DNA of 64,000 nt from assembly GCA_041394285.1 (NCBI GenBank), contig JAWKIL010000018.1, forward strand, positions 1 through 64,000, read 5' to 3'. The notes beneath the pieces were generated by a model. That model had not been told where the DNA came from. It did not search any database and was given only the letters and a program-made list of their open reading frames with translations. Position numbers and translations under genes: made by a program. This DNA comes from CADEDH01 sp041394285. Lineage in GTDB: Bacteria > Actinomycetota > Acidimicrobiia > Acidimicrobiales > SZUA-35. Shown here one piece after another: positions 15,396-22,909 of the stretch (position 1 is the stretch's first letter; every line of letters begins with the position of its first letter).

Positions 15396-17279
15396 TCATG
15401 CCGGCGTGGGGCGATGGGCCCGAGGCGCCCGGGCATGAACCGGCACCGTGACCACAACCGTGTCGGACCGATCCCGGAGACGGGCGGCCATGGCCACTGT
15501 GCTCTGGTTGTGGAGCAGGTTCTCCCACCGGTGCCGTTCCACGTACTCCGCCGTGACCACCGTGAGGACCAGCCCTGGATGCCGCGAGACCAGCGAATCG
15601 AGATAGCCCAGGATCGGTCCCGTCAAGTCCCGGTAGGGCGACTCGATGACGTCGAGGTTCACACCGGTGCCGTTGGATGCCCACTCACCGGCCAGCTCAG
15701 CACTGGTCTCACCACCGAGCTCGACATGCGCCGCATAGAGCGCGTCCGGTTGCAGCAACCGGGCAAAAGCGAGGCACTCCAACGCTGCCCGGTTGACGTG
15801 GGCCACCAGCACCACAGCCACGATCCCGGTAGCCGGTTCACGGGCGGGGAGGGCGAGATCGGACCGTACGCGGTCATAGTGTCGGGCTATCTGCTTCAGC
15901 AGCACGACCAGCAGCGGGATCAGCACGGCCGGGATCCACGCCCCGATCACGAACTTCGAGATCAACACGACGAGCAGGACGGTCCCGGTGGCCAACGCCC
16001 CCAGACCGCTGATCACGAGGTTGCGCTGCCACCGCTGTTCCCGGTGACGCAGATGATGGCGCACCATCCCGGCCTGCGACAGGGTGAAACCGTTGAACAC
16101 ACCGACCGCGTACAACGGGATCAGAGCCGAAGTGTCTCCCCGGAACACGACCAACAGAACAGCGGCGAGCACGGCGAGCGTGACGATCCCCTGGGAGAAC
16201 ACCAGGCGGTCACCCCGTCGGGCGAACTGGCGCGGCATGAACCCGTCGGTGGCGACGATCGAGGACAACCGGGGAAAGTCGGCGAACGCCGTGTTCGCCG
16301 CCAACACCAGGATGGCGAACGTCGAGAGTTGCAGCGCGAGGTACAGCGGACTGTGAGCCCCGCCGAGAACGGATTTGCCGAGGACCGAGAGAAGCGTCTC
16401 ATCGGTGCCCAGCACGGGGTGGAGCCGGCCCGCGAGGAGTGACACACCGAGGAATCCCGAGCCGAGGATCAGCCCCATCCACGTCAGCGTGGAGGCGGCG
16501 TTGCGGGCTTCCGGGGGCCGGAATGCCGGCACGCCGTTGGACACGGCTTCGATCCCGGTCAGGGCGATCGCTCCGGACGAGAAGGCCCGGAGGAGGAGGA
16601 ACGGCGTCACCACACCGAGCACAGCTCCCCCGGACGACGACGCTGCCGAGGGCGGGGCGGTCGCAGCGAGGCCGCCCAGGTAACTGCGGGCCAGCCCCAC
16701 GCCGATCAGCACGAACAGCATCACGATGTAGGCGAACGTGGGCGACACGAAGAGGCGACCCGATTCTCGCAGACCCCTCAGATTCGCCAGCGTTATGCCG
16801 GCCACGAAGGCCAGGCAGAGCTCCACCCGGAAGGGCGCCAGCGGTGGGTAGGCAGCAACGATCGCGGCCACACCGGCCGATATCGATACCGCCGCGGTGA
16901 GCACGTAGTCGACGAGCAGTGACGCCGCGGCCACCAGGGCCGGGGTCTGCCCCAGGTTCTCCCGAGCCACGATGTAGGCGCCCCCGCCATTGGGATAGGC
17001 CCGTATCGTCTGGTGATAGGAGGCCACGACCACTGTGATCAGCACGCTCACGATGAGGGCGATCGGCAGTAGGTCGCTCACCGCTGCCAGGCCGATGACC
17101 GGAACCAGGACCCGGAGCACCTCCTCGCTGGCGTAGGCCGTGGACGAGATGGCATCGGAGGAGAGGACGGCCAACCCCGTCGGCCGCCCGAGCCGCTCGC
17201 GAGACTCGGACATGGTCGCCAGCGGCCGCCCCAGGAGCCACCGCTTCGGCTGCACCCGGCTGGCAACCTCGGAGCTCAC
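15396..17279 (-). CDS. kimA: KimA-like APC superfamily potassium importer
   Basis: A 627-residue APC-superfamily transporter with about 12 membrane helices. SSDAISSTAYASEEVL near the N terminus is the hallmark of KimA-type potassium/proton symporters, followed by YHQTIRAYPNGGGAYIVARENLG. After the last helix a cytoplasmic domain of about 160 residues begins around REPATGIVAVVLVAHVNRAALECLAFA; in Bacillus KimA this domain binds c-di-AMP. GTG 17279 is the longest start; the ATG 66 bases downstream (MSESRERLG) is an alternative. No c-di-AMP riboswitch is apparent upstream. The setting next to a stress sigma factor suits osmotic control. Confidence 0.82.
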   Translation of the reverse strand: MSSEVASRVQPKRWLLGRPLATMSESRERLGRPTGLAVLSSDAISSTAYASEEVLRVLVPVIGLAAVSDLLPIALIVSVLITVVVASYHQTIRAYPNGGGAYIVARENLGQTPALVAAASLLVDYVLTAAVSISAGVAAIVAAYPPLAPFRVELCLAFVAGITLANLRGLRESGRLFVSPTFAYIVMLFVLIGVGLARSYLGGLAATAPPSAASSSGGAVLGVVTPFLLLRAFSSGAIALTGIEAVSNGVPAFRPPEARNAASTLTWMGLILGSGFLGVSLLAGRLHPVLGTDETLLSVLGKSVLGGAHSPLYLALQLSTFAILVLAANTAFADFPRLSSIVATDGFMPRQFARRGDRLVFSQGIVTLAVLAAVLLVVFRGDTSALIPLYAVGVFNGFTLSQAGMVRHHLRHREQRWQRNLVISGLGALATGTVLLVVLISKFVIGAWIPAVLIPLLVVLLKQIARHYDRVRSDLALPAREPATGIVAVVLVAHVNRAALECLAFARLLQPDALYAAHVELGGETSAELAGEWASNGTGVNLDVIESPYRDLTGPILGYLDSLVSRHPGLVLTVVTAEYVERHRWENLLHNQSTVAMAARLRDRSDTVVVTVPVHARAPRAHRPTPA

Positions 17280-17314
17280 AGCATCGAGTGTCGACCCTGC
17301 GTGCCTCCGGGGGA

Positions 17315-17330
17315 TGACACAGATGCGTCA
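17315..17330. promoter_or_regulatory. ATGAC-N7-CGTCA palindromic site (site 3)
   Basis: TGACACAGATGCGTCA lies 36 bases upstream of the transporter start and 91 bases upstream of the PRC-barrel ATG. It shares half-sites and spacing with the sites at 12743 and 15280. Confidence 0.45.
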
Positions 17331-17420
17331 ATGGTTACCCGCACCTGCGTCCCGCCCTGCGTCCGTTGCCGCTCGACACTTGACCGGGCGAACCGCTCTC
17401 TCACCCCGAGGAGGCTTCTC

Positions 17421-18155
17421 ATGAAGCTGAGACTTGGACAGCCCGTCACCGCAACCGATGGGGCGTTCGGGCAACTCGCTGATCTGATCGTCGACCCGGA
17501 GCGCCGGACCGTCACCCATCTCATCGTCCAGCCCCACACGAACCGCCGCGAATCACGACTGGTACCGCTGGCACTGGCCTCGGTCACCGCCGACACCGTA
17601 ATGGTGCACCGGACGAGCGACCAACTCGGCCAGCTCCCCGATGTGGCTGTGATCGAGCTGGTGAATCTCGGCGATCAGCTCGACTACGGGCCCGACTGGT
17701 CCACCGGTCCGCAGACCGTCGTCGGTTCGCCTGCTCCCCTCGGGCTCAGCCCGTGGTCCGTCGACGAGCAGATACTTGTAGAGCTCGACAAGATCCCGCT
17801 CGGCAGCTGCGAGCTCCGGCGATCCAGCCGGGTGGAGGACGACACAGGCCACAGCCTCGGCACCCTGGAGGGGATCGTCACGACCCACGGTGCGCTCGAG
17901 GCGATCGTCGTACGCTCGGCGCACCACGGCGGCCACCACTACATCGTCGTCCCGGTCACGCAGGTTGCGGATCTACGGTCCGATGTTGTCGAGCTCCGGA
18001 CGACGGCCGAGGCCTTTCACCAGATGGACACCGCGGACGACATCTTCGGCCCCACAGACCCGCCTTCCTCGCTGGCCCGGCTCGAGCACACCGCGGGCGA
18101 TCGGGTCCGGGCCCTGTCCCACCGGCTCGGACGAATGGGCGGCGGCACGGCTTGA
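17421..18155 (+). CDS. PRC-barrel domain protein
   Basis: A 244-residue protein starting at ATG with a GAGGAGG ribosome site. Residues 1-60 form a PRC-barrel-like strand set (LGQPVTATDGAFGQLADLIVDPERRTVTHLIVQPH, SRLVPLALAS). A second similar unit follows in the middle (SSRVEDDTGHSLGTLEGIVTTHGALEAIVVRSAHHGGHHYIVVPVTQVADL). Such proteins bind partners or RNA; here the role is unknown. It is divergent from the KimA-like gene and shares the palindrome region with it. Confidence 0.78.
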   Translation: MKLRLGQPVTATDGAFGQLADLIVDPERRTVTHLIVQPHTNRRESRLVPLALASVTADTVMVHRTSDQLGQLPDVAVIELVNLGDQLDYGPDWSTGPQTVVGSPAPLGLSPWSVDEQILVELDKIPLGSCELRRSSRVEDDTGHSLGTLEGIVTTHGALEAIVVRSAHHGGHHYIVVPVTQVADLRSDVVELRTTAEAFHQMDTADDIFGPTDPPSSLARLEHTAGDRVRALSHRLGRMGGGTA

Positions 18156-18208
18156 CCTGTGGTTCCCGCTCCCCACGGCGCGTCCGCTCGGGATGACCGG
18201 GACCGGGT

Positions 18209-18231
18209 GTCATCGCATCACCTACGATGAC
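18209..18231. promoter_or_regulatory. Inverted repeat in the 18156-18355 intergenic region
   Basis: GTCATCG and CGATGAC are separated by 9 bases, about 125 bases upstream of the LLM oxidoreductase ATG. It could be an operator or a weak hairpin after the PRC-barrel gene. Nothing else stands out in this 200-base gap. Confidence 0.25.
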
Positions 18232-18355
18232 GTCGACCGGGGACCGGTAGGCGTCCGCACGTTCACCTGCAGCCTGAGCGGCGCCCGGCGACGGTGCCCG
18301 CTCAGAACCACCGGTGAAGGCGGCCCAGCAGGGGCAGAGGCAAGAGGGGGAAACG

Positions 18356-19348
18356 ATGCAGCGACGACGGGCGATCGGGTTCACGCCGTCCCACACCGAC
18401 CTGGCCGAGATCCGGAGCGTGGTGACGCTGGCCGAGGACCTCGGCTACGAGCTGGTCTGCCTGCCCGAAGGGTGGGGGCTCGATTCCACCACGGTCATCG
18501 CCGACCTGGCGGCGCGCACCGAACGGATCGGTTTCGCCGCCACCATCCTGTCCGTCTGGGGCCGGACCCCGGCCACCCTGGCCATGACCGCCGCCACCCT
18601 CCAGGGGCTGTCGGGGGGGCGCTTCATCCTCGGCCTCGGCGCCAGCACACCGACGCTGGCCGAAGGCTTCCACGACACGCCCTACCGCCAACCGACCGAA
18701 CGCCTCCGCCTGGTCACCGAGGCCGTGCGCACGCTGCTCGACGGGGGACGGGCCCCCATCGGCACCGACACCACCCAACGTGCCCTCCGCCTCGGATTCC
18801 CCCCGCCGTCACCGGTCCCCATCTGGCACGGCACCGTCGGGCCGCGCTCGTGTGAGGTGACGGCCGAGCTGGCCGACGGTTGGGCGCCGGTCTGGATGTC
18901 CCGCAGCGGCATAACCGCCACGGCGGCCCAGCTGGCGGCCACCCGGGCCTCGGCCCGTCCCGACGCCGCACCGCTCGTTATCTGCTGCGGACCGATGGTC
19001 GTCGTCGACGACGATCTCGACCGGGCCCGGGCCACTGCCGGCACCACCATCGCCTGGTACCTGTGCTCCATGGGCCCCCTCCACCCCCGCTTCATCGCCT
19101 CCCAGGGCTACGGCCCGCAGGTCCGGGCGGTGCAAGAGGCCAACCCACGCATCGCCCCGTCCACCGGCGTCATCCCCGCCGAAGCCGCCGCCCTCGTCGA
19201 CGACTTCACCGCCGCCGGGCCGGCCGACACGGTCACCGCACAACTGGCGCCGTGGGACGACGTCGCCGACGTCGTCCTCATCGGTATGCCACCACCCGGC
19301 TCCCCGTGGGAGATCGTCGAAGCCACCCTGCGCGCCGGTGCCCCCTGA
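18356..19348 (+). CDS. LLM class (F420-type) oxidoreductase
   Basis: A 330-residue luciferase-like monooxygenase family protein. Typical parts are GFTPSHTDLAEIRSVVTLAEDLGYELVCLPEGWGLD, TERIGFAATILSVWGRTPATLAMTAATLQGLSGGRFILGLGAS and a substrate-side segment PVPIWHGTVGPRSCEVTAELADGWAPVW. ATG 18356 is preferred because an AGAGGGGG ribosome site precedes it. Actinobacterial members use reduced F420 or FMN; which one cannot be told from sequence alone. It appears monocistronic. Confidence 0.85.
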   Translation: MQRRRAIGFTPSHTDLAEIRSVVTLAEDLGYELVCLPEGWGLDSTTVIADLAARTERIGFAATILSVWGRTPATLAMTAATLQGLSGGRFILGLGASTPTLAEGFHDTPYRQPTERLRLVTEAVRTLLDGGRAPIGTDTTQRALRLGFPPPSPVPIWHGTVGPRSCEVTAELADGWAPVWMSRSGITATAAQLAATRASARPDAAPLVICCGPMVVVDDDLDRARATAGTTIAWYLCSMGPLHPRFIASQGYGPQVRAVQEANPRIAPSTGVIPAEAAALVDDFTAAGPADTVTAQLAPWDDVADVVLIGMPPPGSPWEIVEATLRAGAP

Positions 19349-19390
19349 CGCTCCCGAGCCCGAGGGCCAAGCCGTTTCCGGCCGGAACGA

Positions 19391-19419
19391 ACCGCCGCAT
19401 CCGCGTGGCGAGCGGCGGT
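19391..19419. terminator. Bidirectional terminator candidate
   Basis: An 8-bp perfect inverted repeat (ACCGCCGC/GCGGCGGT) with a 13-base loop lies between the convergent LLM gene and lipoprotein gene. A second palindrome, TTCCGGCCGGAA, sits at 19376-19387. Confidence 0.4.
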
Positions 19420-19423
19420 CCGT

Positions 19424-19843
19424 CTACGCGCCGGTGAGCTGCACCGACAACCCGACGTTGTCGCCGAGTTGGGTCGAGCTGATCTGCAGCGTCGAGTTCC
19501 CCCGTACCATGCTGGCCCGCCAGCCGGAGGCGCCGCTCGCTGTCGGCCCCTGGAGCGGATCCCAGCCGACGTCTTCCAACGTGGTGACATAGTCGTTCAG
19601 CGCCTGCTCCGGTGTCTTGCCTTCCACAACGAAGCTCTGACTGACCGTCCCCCCGTTGGCCACCGCTCGCCCCTCGGGGCGGGCGTCGGGCGGCAAGGGC
19701 AGATCGCCGGACGGCAGCGGCTCGAAGGGAGCGGCCGTGTCGCGGGCTGCGCCCGTTTCGGCCGAGTCCGTGTTCGAGCATCCCGATACTGCGGCAACGA
19801 GGAGGACGGCAGCGAGCGCCGCCGTGCGGGGTCGGAATGCCAT
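19424..19843 (-). CDS. Small lipoprotein, unknown function
   Basis: A 139-residue protein with a signal peptide ending in lipobox VSGC, an Asp/Pro-rich linker and a C-terminal domain (VSQSFVVEGKTPEQALNDYVTTLEDVGWDPLQ, then SGWRASMVRGNSTLQISSTQL). The helix-strand pattern resembles small extracytoplasmic domains found in actinobacterial lipoproteins, but I cannot name a family. It is divergent from the SRPBCC/TetR operon; the upstream operators may also affect it. Confidence 0.65.
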   Translation of the reverse strand: MAFRPRTAALAAVLLVAAVSGCSNTDSAETGAARDTAAPFEPLPSGDLPLPPDARPEGRAVANGGTVSQSFVVEGKTPEQALNDYVTTLEDVGWDPLQGPTASGASGWRASMVRGNSTLQISSTQLGDNVGLSVQLTGA

Positions 19844-19901
19844 GACTGGGGCCTACCCGTAGCGCGCACCGCCAACACGCCCGGGCCCTGATCGCCGGGC
19901 G

Positions 19902-19931
19902 TTGTGCTTCAGTCATACGACTGAGTACGAT
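19902..19931 (+). promoter_or_regulatory. Promoter of the SRPBCC-TetR operon (probably leaderless)
   Basis: TACGAT at 19926-19931 is a good -10 element, and TTGTGC at 19902-19907 is a weak -35 with an 18-base spacer. Transcription would begin about 7 bases after the -10, at the ATG 19939. No ribosome site precedes that ATG, which fits a leaderless message. Confidence 0.5.
19909..19924. promoter_or_regulatory. TetR-type operator 1 (TCAGTC-N4-GACTGA)
   Basis: Perfect 6-bp arms around ATAC, between the -35 and -10 elements. The same arms and spacing recur 22 bp downstream. Confidence 0.65.
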
Positions 19932-19946
19932 CAGTCACATGACTGA
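19931..19946. promoter_or_regulatory. TetR-type operator 2 (TCAGTC-N4-GACTGA)
   Basis: Arms identical to operator 1 around ACAT. It spans the predicted transcription start and the ATG of the SRPBCC gene, so a bound repressor would block initiation. Confidence 0.65.
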
Positions 19947-20394
19947 ACCCGGCCCAAGGGCATCGGTGGACGTGAAAGTGGATGCGGTGATCGGGCGGCC
20001 ACCACACGATGTGGCGGCCTACGCCAACGACCCGTCCAACGCCCCCCGGTGGTACGCGAACATCTCGCGCGTCGAGTGGAAGACGCCACCTCCGCTCGGG
20101 GTGGGAAGCGAGGTCGAGTTCGTGGCCCGGTTCCTCGGGCGCACTCTTCGGTACACCTACGAGGTGGTCGAGCTCACACCCTCGTCCCTGGTGATGCGCA
20201 CGGCGCAGGGCCCGTTCCCGATGGAGACGTCCTACCGCTACGAAGCCGCCCCCGACGGGCGGACGCGGATGTCGCTCCGGAACCGGGGCAACCCGTCGGG
20301 CTTCGCCCGGCTCGCCCGCCCCTTCCTGCCGGCGGCGATGCGCCGGGCCAACACCAAGGACCTGTCCGCCCTCAAGCGGCTCCTCGAAGCGTGA
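19939..20394 (+). CDS. SRPBCC family protein (polyketide cyclase/START-like fold)
   Basis: A 151-residue single-domain protein: DVKVDAVIGRPPHDVAAYANDPSNAPRWYANISRVEW is the classic SRPBCC opening, followed by GVGSEVEFVARFLGRTLRYTYEVVELTPSSLVMRTA and the C-terminal helix ARPFLPAAMRRANTKDLSALKRLLEA. These proteins bind hydrophobic ligands in a deep pocket. The gene overlaps the TetR gene by GTGA, so the regulator may sense the ligand this protein binds (inference). Its ATG lies within operator 2. Confidence 0.8.
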   Translation: MTEPGPRASVDVKVDAVIGRPPHDVAAYANDPSNAPRWYANISRVEWKTPPPLGVGSEVEFVARFLGRTLRYTYEVVELTPSSLVMRTAQGPFPMETSYRYEAAPDGRTRMSLRNRGNPSGFARLARPFLPAAMRRANTKDLSALKRLLEA

Positions 20395-20984
20395 CCGGCC
20401 AGCGGCTCGACGCGCTCCTCGACGCGGCCGAAGCCGAGTTCGCCGATGCCGGCTTCGCCACGGGATCGCTGCGCCGGATCATGCGGGAAGCCGGTACCGA
20501 CCCCGGCGCCGTCCACTACCACTTCGGCGGTCGGGCGGCGCTGACCGAGGCGGTGCTGACGCGCCTGCTGGTCCCTCTGAACGACCGCCGGCGGGAGCTG
20601 CTGACCCGGGCCGTCGAGGCCGGGGCACCCGGCCTGGCGGAGCTGATGGAGGCGCTCGTCCGCCCCGACGTCGAGACCGCCCACGCGCTCGAAGCCCGCT
20701 CCCCCGGCCGGGCCCGGCTCATCGGAGCGATCTACCTACGGCCAGCCGACTTCGTGGAAAGCACCGTCGCCGCGCACTTCGCCCCGGTCGCTGAGGCCTT
20801 TCGCCCCCACCTGGAGGCAGCACTACCACACGTCCCGTTCCCTGTCATCGCCTGGCGGGTGCGGTGGTGTGTCTTCGGCACCGTCGGCGCACTGCTGGCC
20901 GACGCCTCGGCCCCGTTCGACCGGCCGCCCGACGCCCTGACAGGGGAGCTCGTATCGGTGCTGTCGGCGGCGCTGGCGGCCTGA
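20391..20984 (+). CDS. TetR family transcriptional regulator
   Basis: A 197-residue regulator. The N-terminal helix-turn-helix is RLDALLDAAEAEFADAGFATGSLRRIMREAGTDPGAVHYHFGGRAALTEAVL, the standard TetR DNA-binding domain. The C-terminal ligand-binding part contains RLIGAIYLRPADFVESTVAAHFAPVAEAFRPHL, similar to the C-terminal domain of YcdC/CecR-like members. GTG 20391 overlaps the SRPBCC stop. It probably represses its own operon through the two TCAGTC-N4-GACTGA sites. Confidence 0.88.
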   Translation: MTGQRLDALLDAAEAEFADAGFATGSLRRIMREAGTDPGAVHYHFGGRAALTEAVLTRLLVPLNDRRRELLTRAVEAGAPGLAELMEALVRPDVETAHALEARSPGRARLIGAIYLRPADFVESTVAAHFAPVAEAFRPHLEAALPHVPFPVIAWRVRWCVFGTVGALLADASAPFDRPPDALTGELVSVLSAALAA

Positions 20985-21037
20985 CGCGGCCCGGCCGCCC
21001 CAGGGCCCTCCGGTCCATCCGGTCCATCCGGAGCAGC

Positions 21038-21498
21038 TCAGGCAGCGAACAGAGTAAGCAGCGATCGGTACGGGGCGAGCTGGCTGGCGCACCATCGGGC
21101 GAAATCGGCACCGCCGATCGATTCCGGATGGCGGTGGTGTGAGGGACGTGGAACCCGTCGCGGCGGGCCAGGTCGGCGTTGGGATGGTCGGGGTCATCTT
21201 CGTCTCCGACCCACCACATCACACCGACGTGGGTGTTGTACGGCGTCTTGTCGCCCGCGAACCGGACGTCCCGGTTGATACGGAACAGCGATCGGCCCAC
21301 TTTCGCCTCACCCCGCAGCCCAGGGTGGACGGCATCCTGAAGCAGCGGCGTCATCCGGTCCACGAACCGGCGCGAGGGCTCAGCCACGGCATGCCGGTAG
21401 GTGGCCCGGTGGGTGTCGAAGAACGCCTCGGTGTTGTCGGCACCGAGCCCGGCCAGGAACTCGAGACCTTCCCGGGGGAACCCGTCGAAACCGCTCAC
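21038..21498 (-). pseudogene. DUF2461 (TIGR02453-like) gene, truncated or frameshifted
   Basis: GTG 21498 opens a good DUF2461 N terminus: GFDGFPREGLEFLAGLGADNTEAFFDTHRATY, then GEAKVGRSLFRINRDVRFAGDKTPYNTHVGVMW. After about residue 118 (RRDGFHVPH) similarity ends and the frame becomes arbitrary, running on to 20845 and into the tetR gene. Another frame over the same DNA gives a plausible protein end, ADFARWCASQLAPYRSLLTLFAA, stopping at 21038. The family normally exceeds 200 residues, so internal sequence has been lost or the frame shifted. The start overlaps the upstream stop as GTGA, so the gene was once part of that operon. Confidence 0.6.
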
Positions 21499-21854
21499 CG
21501 GCGGCGCTTCCGTTTGGACGGCTGGACCGGGAGCTGCGACACGTACCGCAACGCCCGGTCGAGAAGTGCCGCCCACTCCTCGTCGTCGCCGGGCGGGACC
21601 GAGGCCCACTGACGGAAGCGGCGGCCGGCCGGCGAGAACGGGTGGGCCACGCCGGATGCGAGGAGCTCGTCCACCTCCTCCTCGGGAAGCTTCACCAGCA
21701 GAGCCCCGCCGGCCCGGTCGCACGAGGCGAAGAACGCCCCGTCGACCCGCAGGCAGGGCAACCCCATCATCGTCGAGCGGGTCACGCCCGCCGCTTCGAG
21801 AAGCGGCTCGGCCAAGCGCCAGAAGCGCCCCTCGCCGCCGGCCACGTCACTCAC
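21495..21854 (-). CDS. MmcQ/YjbR or TfoX-N-like small protein
   Basis: A 119-residue protein: RSTMMGLPCLRVDGAFFASCDRAGGALLVKLPEEEVDELLASGVAHPFSPAGRRFRQWASV. The order (substrate-like strand, LLVKLP, then a Trp/Val strand) matches the CyaY-like fold of MmcQ/YjbR and TfoX N-terminal proteins. GTG 21854 has GGAGGA eight bases upstream. The function is unknown; such proteins may bind DNA or nucleotides. It is followed by the damaged DUF2461 gene. Confidence 0.65.
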   Translation of the reverse strand: MSDVAGGEGRFWRLAEPLLEAAGVTRSTMMGLPCLRVDGAFFASCDRAGGALLVKLPEEEVDELLASGVAHPFSPAGRRFRQWASVPPGDDEEWAALLDRALRYVSQLPVQPSKRKRRR

Positions 21855-21897
21855 GATTCACGTCCTCCACCAATCGACCGCCCGACAGGACCAGGGT

Positions 21898-22365
21898 TCA
21901 CGACAGCCCGAGCTCGTGCCGGGTCGGGACCCGCTCGCCGGCCAGCGGGTCGGGCCCCGGATCGCGGCCCTCGGCCCGGTCGGTGAGCCGTGCCAGGTAG
22001 TTGGCCCAGCCACCGGCGTGAGCGTCGGCCATCGGGCCCTCCAATCCCCGGTGCACCAGACGCAGCTCGGTGCCGCCAGCCACCGGTGTCAGCGTGATCT
22101 CGACCACCGTCGACCCCGGCGGCACACCGACATCGGCCCGGTCCCAGCCGTAGGTGAACACGATCCGGCGATCGGGAACCAGCTCGACGAACTCGCCCCT
22201 CACCGTGTCGCCGTTGTGATGGGTCCAGGTCACCTCGCCGCCGGGGCGGGCGTCGACCCGGACGATCGGCGCCATCCACTCCACCAGCAACTCGGCATCG
22301 GTGAGCAGCGCGTACACGTCGGCAGCCGGAGCGGCTATCACGATCGTCCTGTCCACCAGCTTCAC
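21898..22365 (-). CDS. SRPBCC/AHSA1-like protein
   Basis: A 155-residue Activator-of-Hsp90 homology 1-type domain: VDRTIVIAAPAADVYALLTDAELLVEWMAPIVRVDARPGGEVTWTHHNGDTVRGEFVELVPDRRIVFTYGWD, then STVVEITLTPVAGGTELRLVHRGL and the closing helix WANYLARLTDRAEG. GTG 22365 lies inside the stop of the ArsR gene (GTGA). ArsR plus AHSA1 is a very common two-gene unit in actinobacteria, in which the ArsR protein controls the pair. Confidence 0.85.
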   Translation of the reverse strand: MKLVDRTIVIAAPAADVYALLTDAELLVEWMAPIVRVDARPGGEVTWTHHNGDTVRGEFVELVPDRRIVFTYGWDRADVGVPPGSTVVEITLTPVAGGTELRLVHRGLEGPMADAHAGGWANYLARLTDRAEGRDPGPDPLAGERVPTRHELGLS

Positions 22366-22679
22366 GCCGACCGACCTCGCCGGCCCTGGTGCTGGGCCGC
22401 CCCGGCTTCGGCCCGGCGCTTCAAGGCATCGAGCTGATCGGACCACAACTCGTCGAACACCGCCCGCACCTGGGCCAACCGCTCGAAGTCGACCCGGTAC
22501 AGCCGGTGCTTGGCGTCGATCCGCACGTGCATCAACCCCACGTCCTTCAACAGCTTCAGGTGCTGGCTGGCGGCCGACGGCGACAGCCCGGCGGCCTCGG
22601 CCAGCTCGGTCGCCGTGCGTTCGCCGTCGCGGGCCAACCGAAGCATCGCCCGCCGACCGGGGTGCGCCATCGCCTTCAC
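22362..22679 (-). CDS. ArsR family transcriptional regulator
   Basis: A 105-residue winged-helix regulator: MAHPGRRAMLRLARDGERTATELAEAAGLSPSAASQHLKLLKDVGLMHVRIDAKHRLYRVD, with the recognition helix in SPSAASQHLKLL. No metal-binding Cys cluster (ELCVCDL) is present, so it is not a classical arsenic sensor. The frame is open further upstream (TLSAEELDDA) without an ATG or GTG; a rarer start codon could add about 10 residues. It precedes an AHSA1 gene by GTGA overlap. A long palindrome 77-110 bases upstream is its likely operator. Confidence 0.85.
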   Translation of the reverse strand: MKAMAHPGRRAMLRLARDGERTATELAEAAGLSPSAASQHLKLLKDVGLMHVRIDAKHRLYRVDFERLAQVRAVFDELWSDQLDALKRRAEAGAAQHQGRRGRSA

Positions 22680-22755
22680 GGCATCGTCGAGCTCTTCAGC
22701 CGACAGGGTCCCACCCCTTCGCTGCCACCACCGCTGGATTCACGGACTCACCTCA

Positions 22756-22789
22756 ATTCAGACAACTCTCAATTGAGAGAACCCTGAAT
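22756..22789. promoter_or_regulatory. 34-bp nested palindrome, ArsR operator candidate
   Basis: A perfect 14-bp palindrome (CTCTCAATTGAGAG, 22766-22779) is flanked at 4-base spacing by ATTCAG and CTGAAT, which are inverted around the same centre. A further inverted repeat, GAACCCT-N6-AGGGTTC, overlaps its right side (22779-22798). It lies in the 230-base gap between the divergent ArsR and thiolase genes. Confidence 0.6.
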
Positions 22790-22909
22790 ATAGGGTTCGC
22801 GGCGCCGTGGGTCAACGCCGTCACTTTCTCGTGGTCGCGGTGCTGCGGGTATCGTCGTCGGGTTGACCGACGGCCCGTGGGGGCCGCCGGCCGGGGAAAG
22901 GGACTGGCC

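Noticed and set aside
17280..17420. c-di-AMP (ydaO-type) riboswitch upstream of the KimA-like gene
   Set aside because: The 140-base divergent gap is too short for it to fit comfortably, and I could not see its conserved helices.
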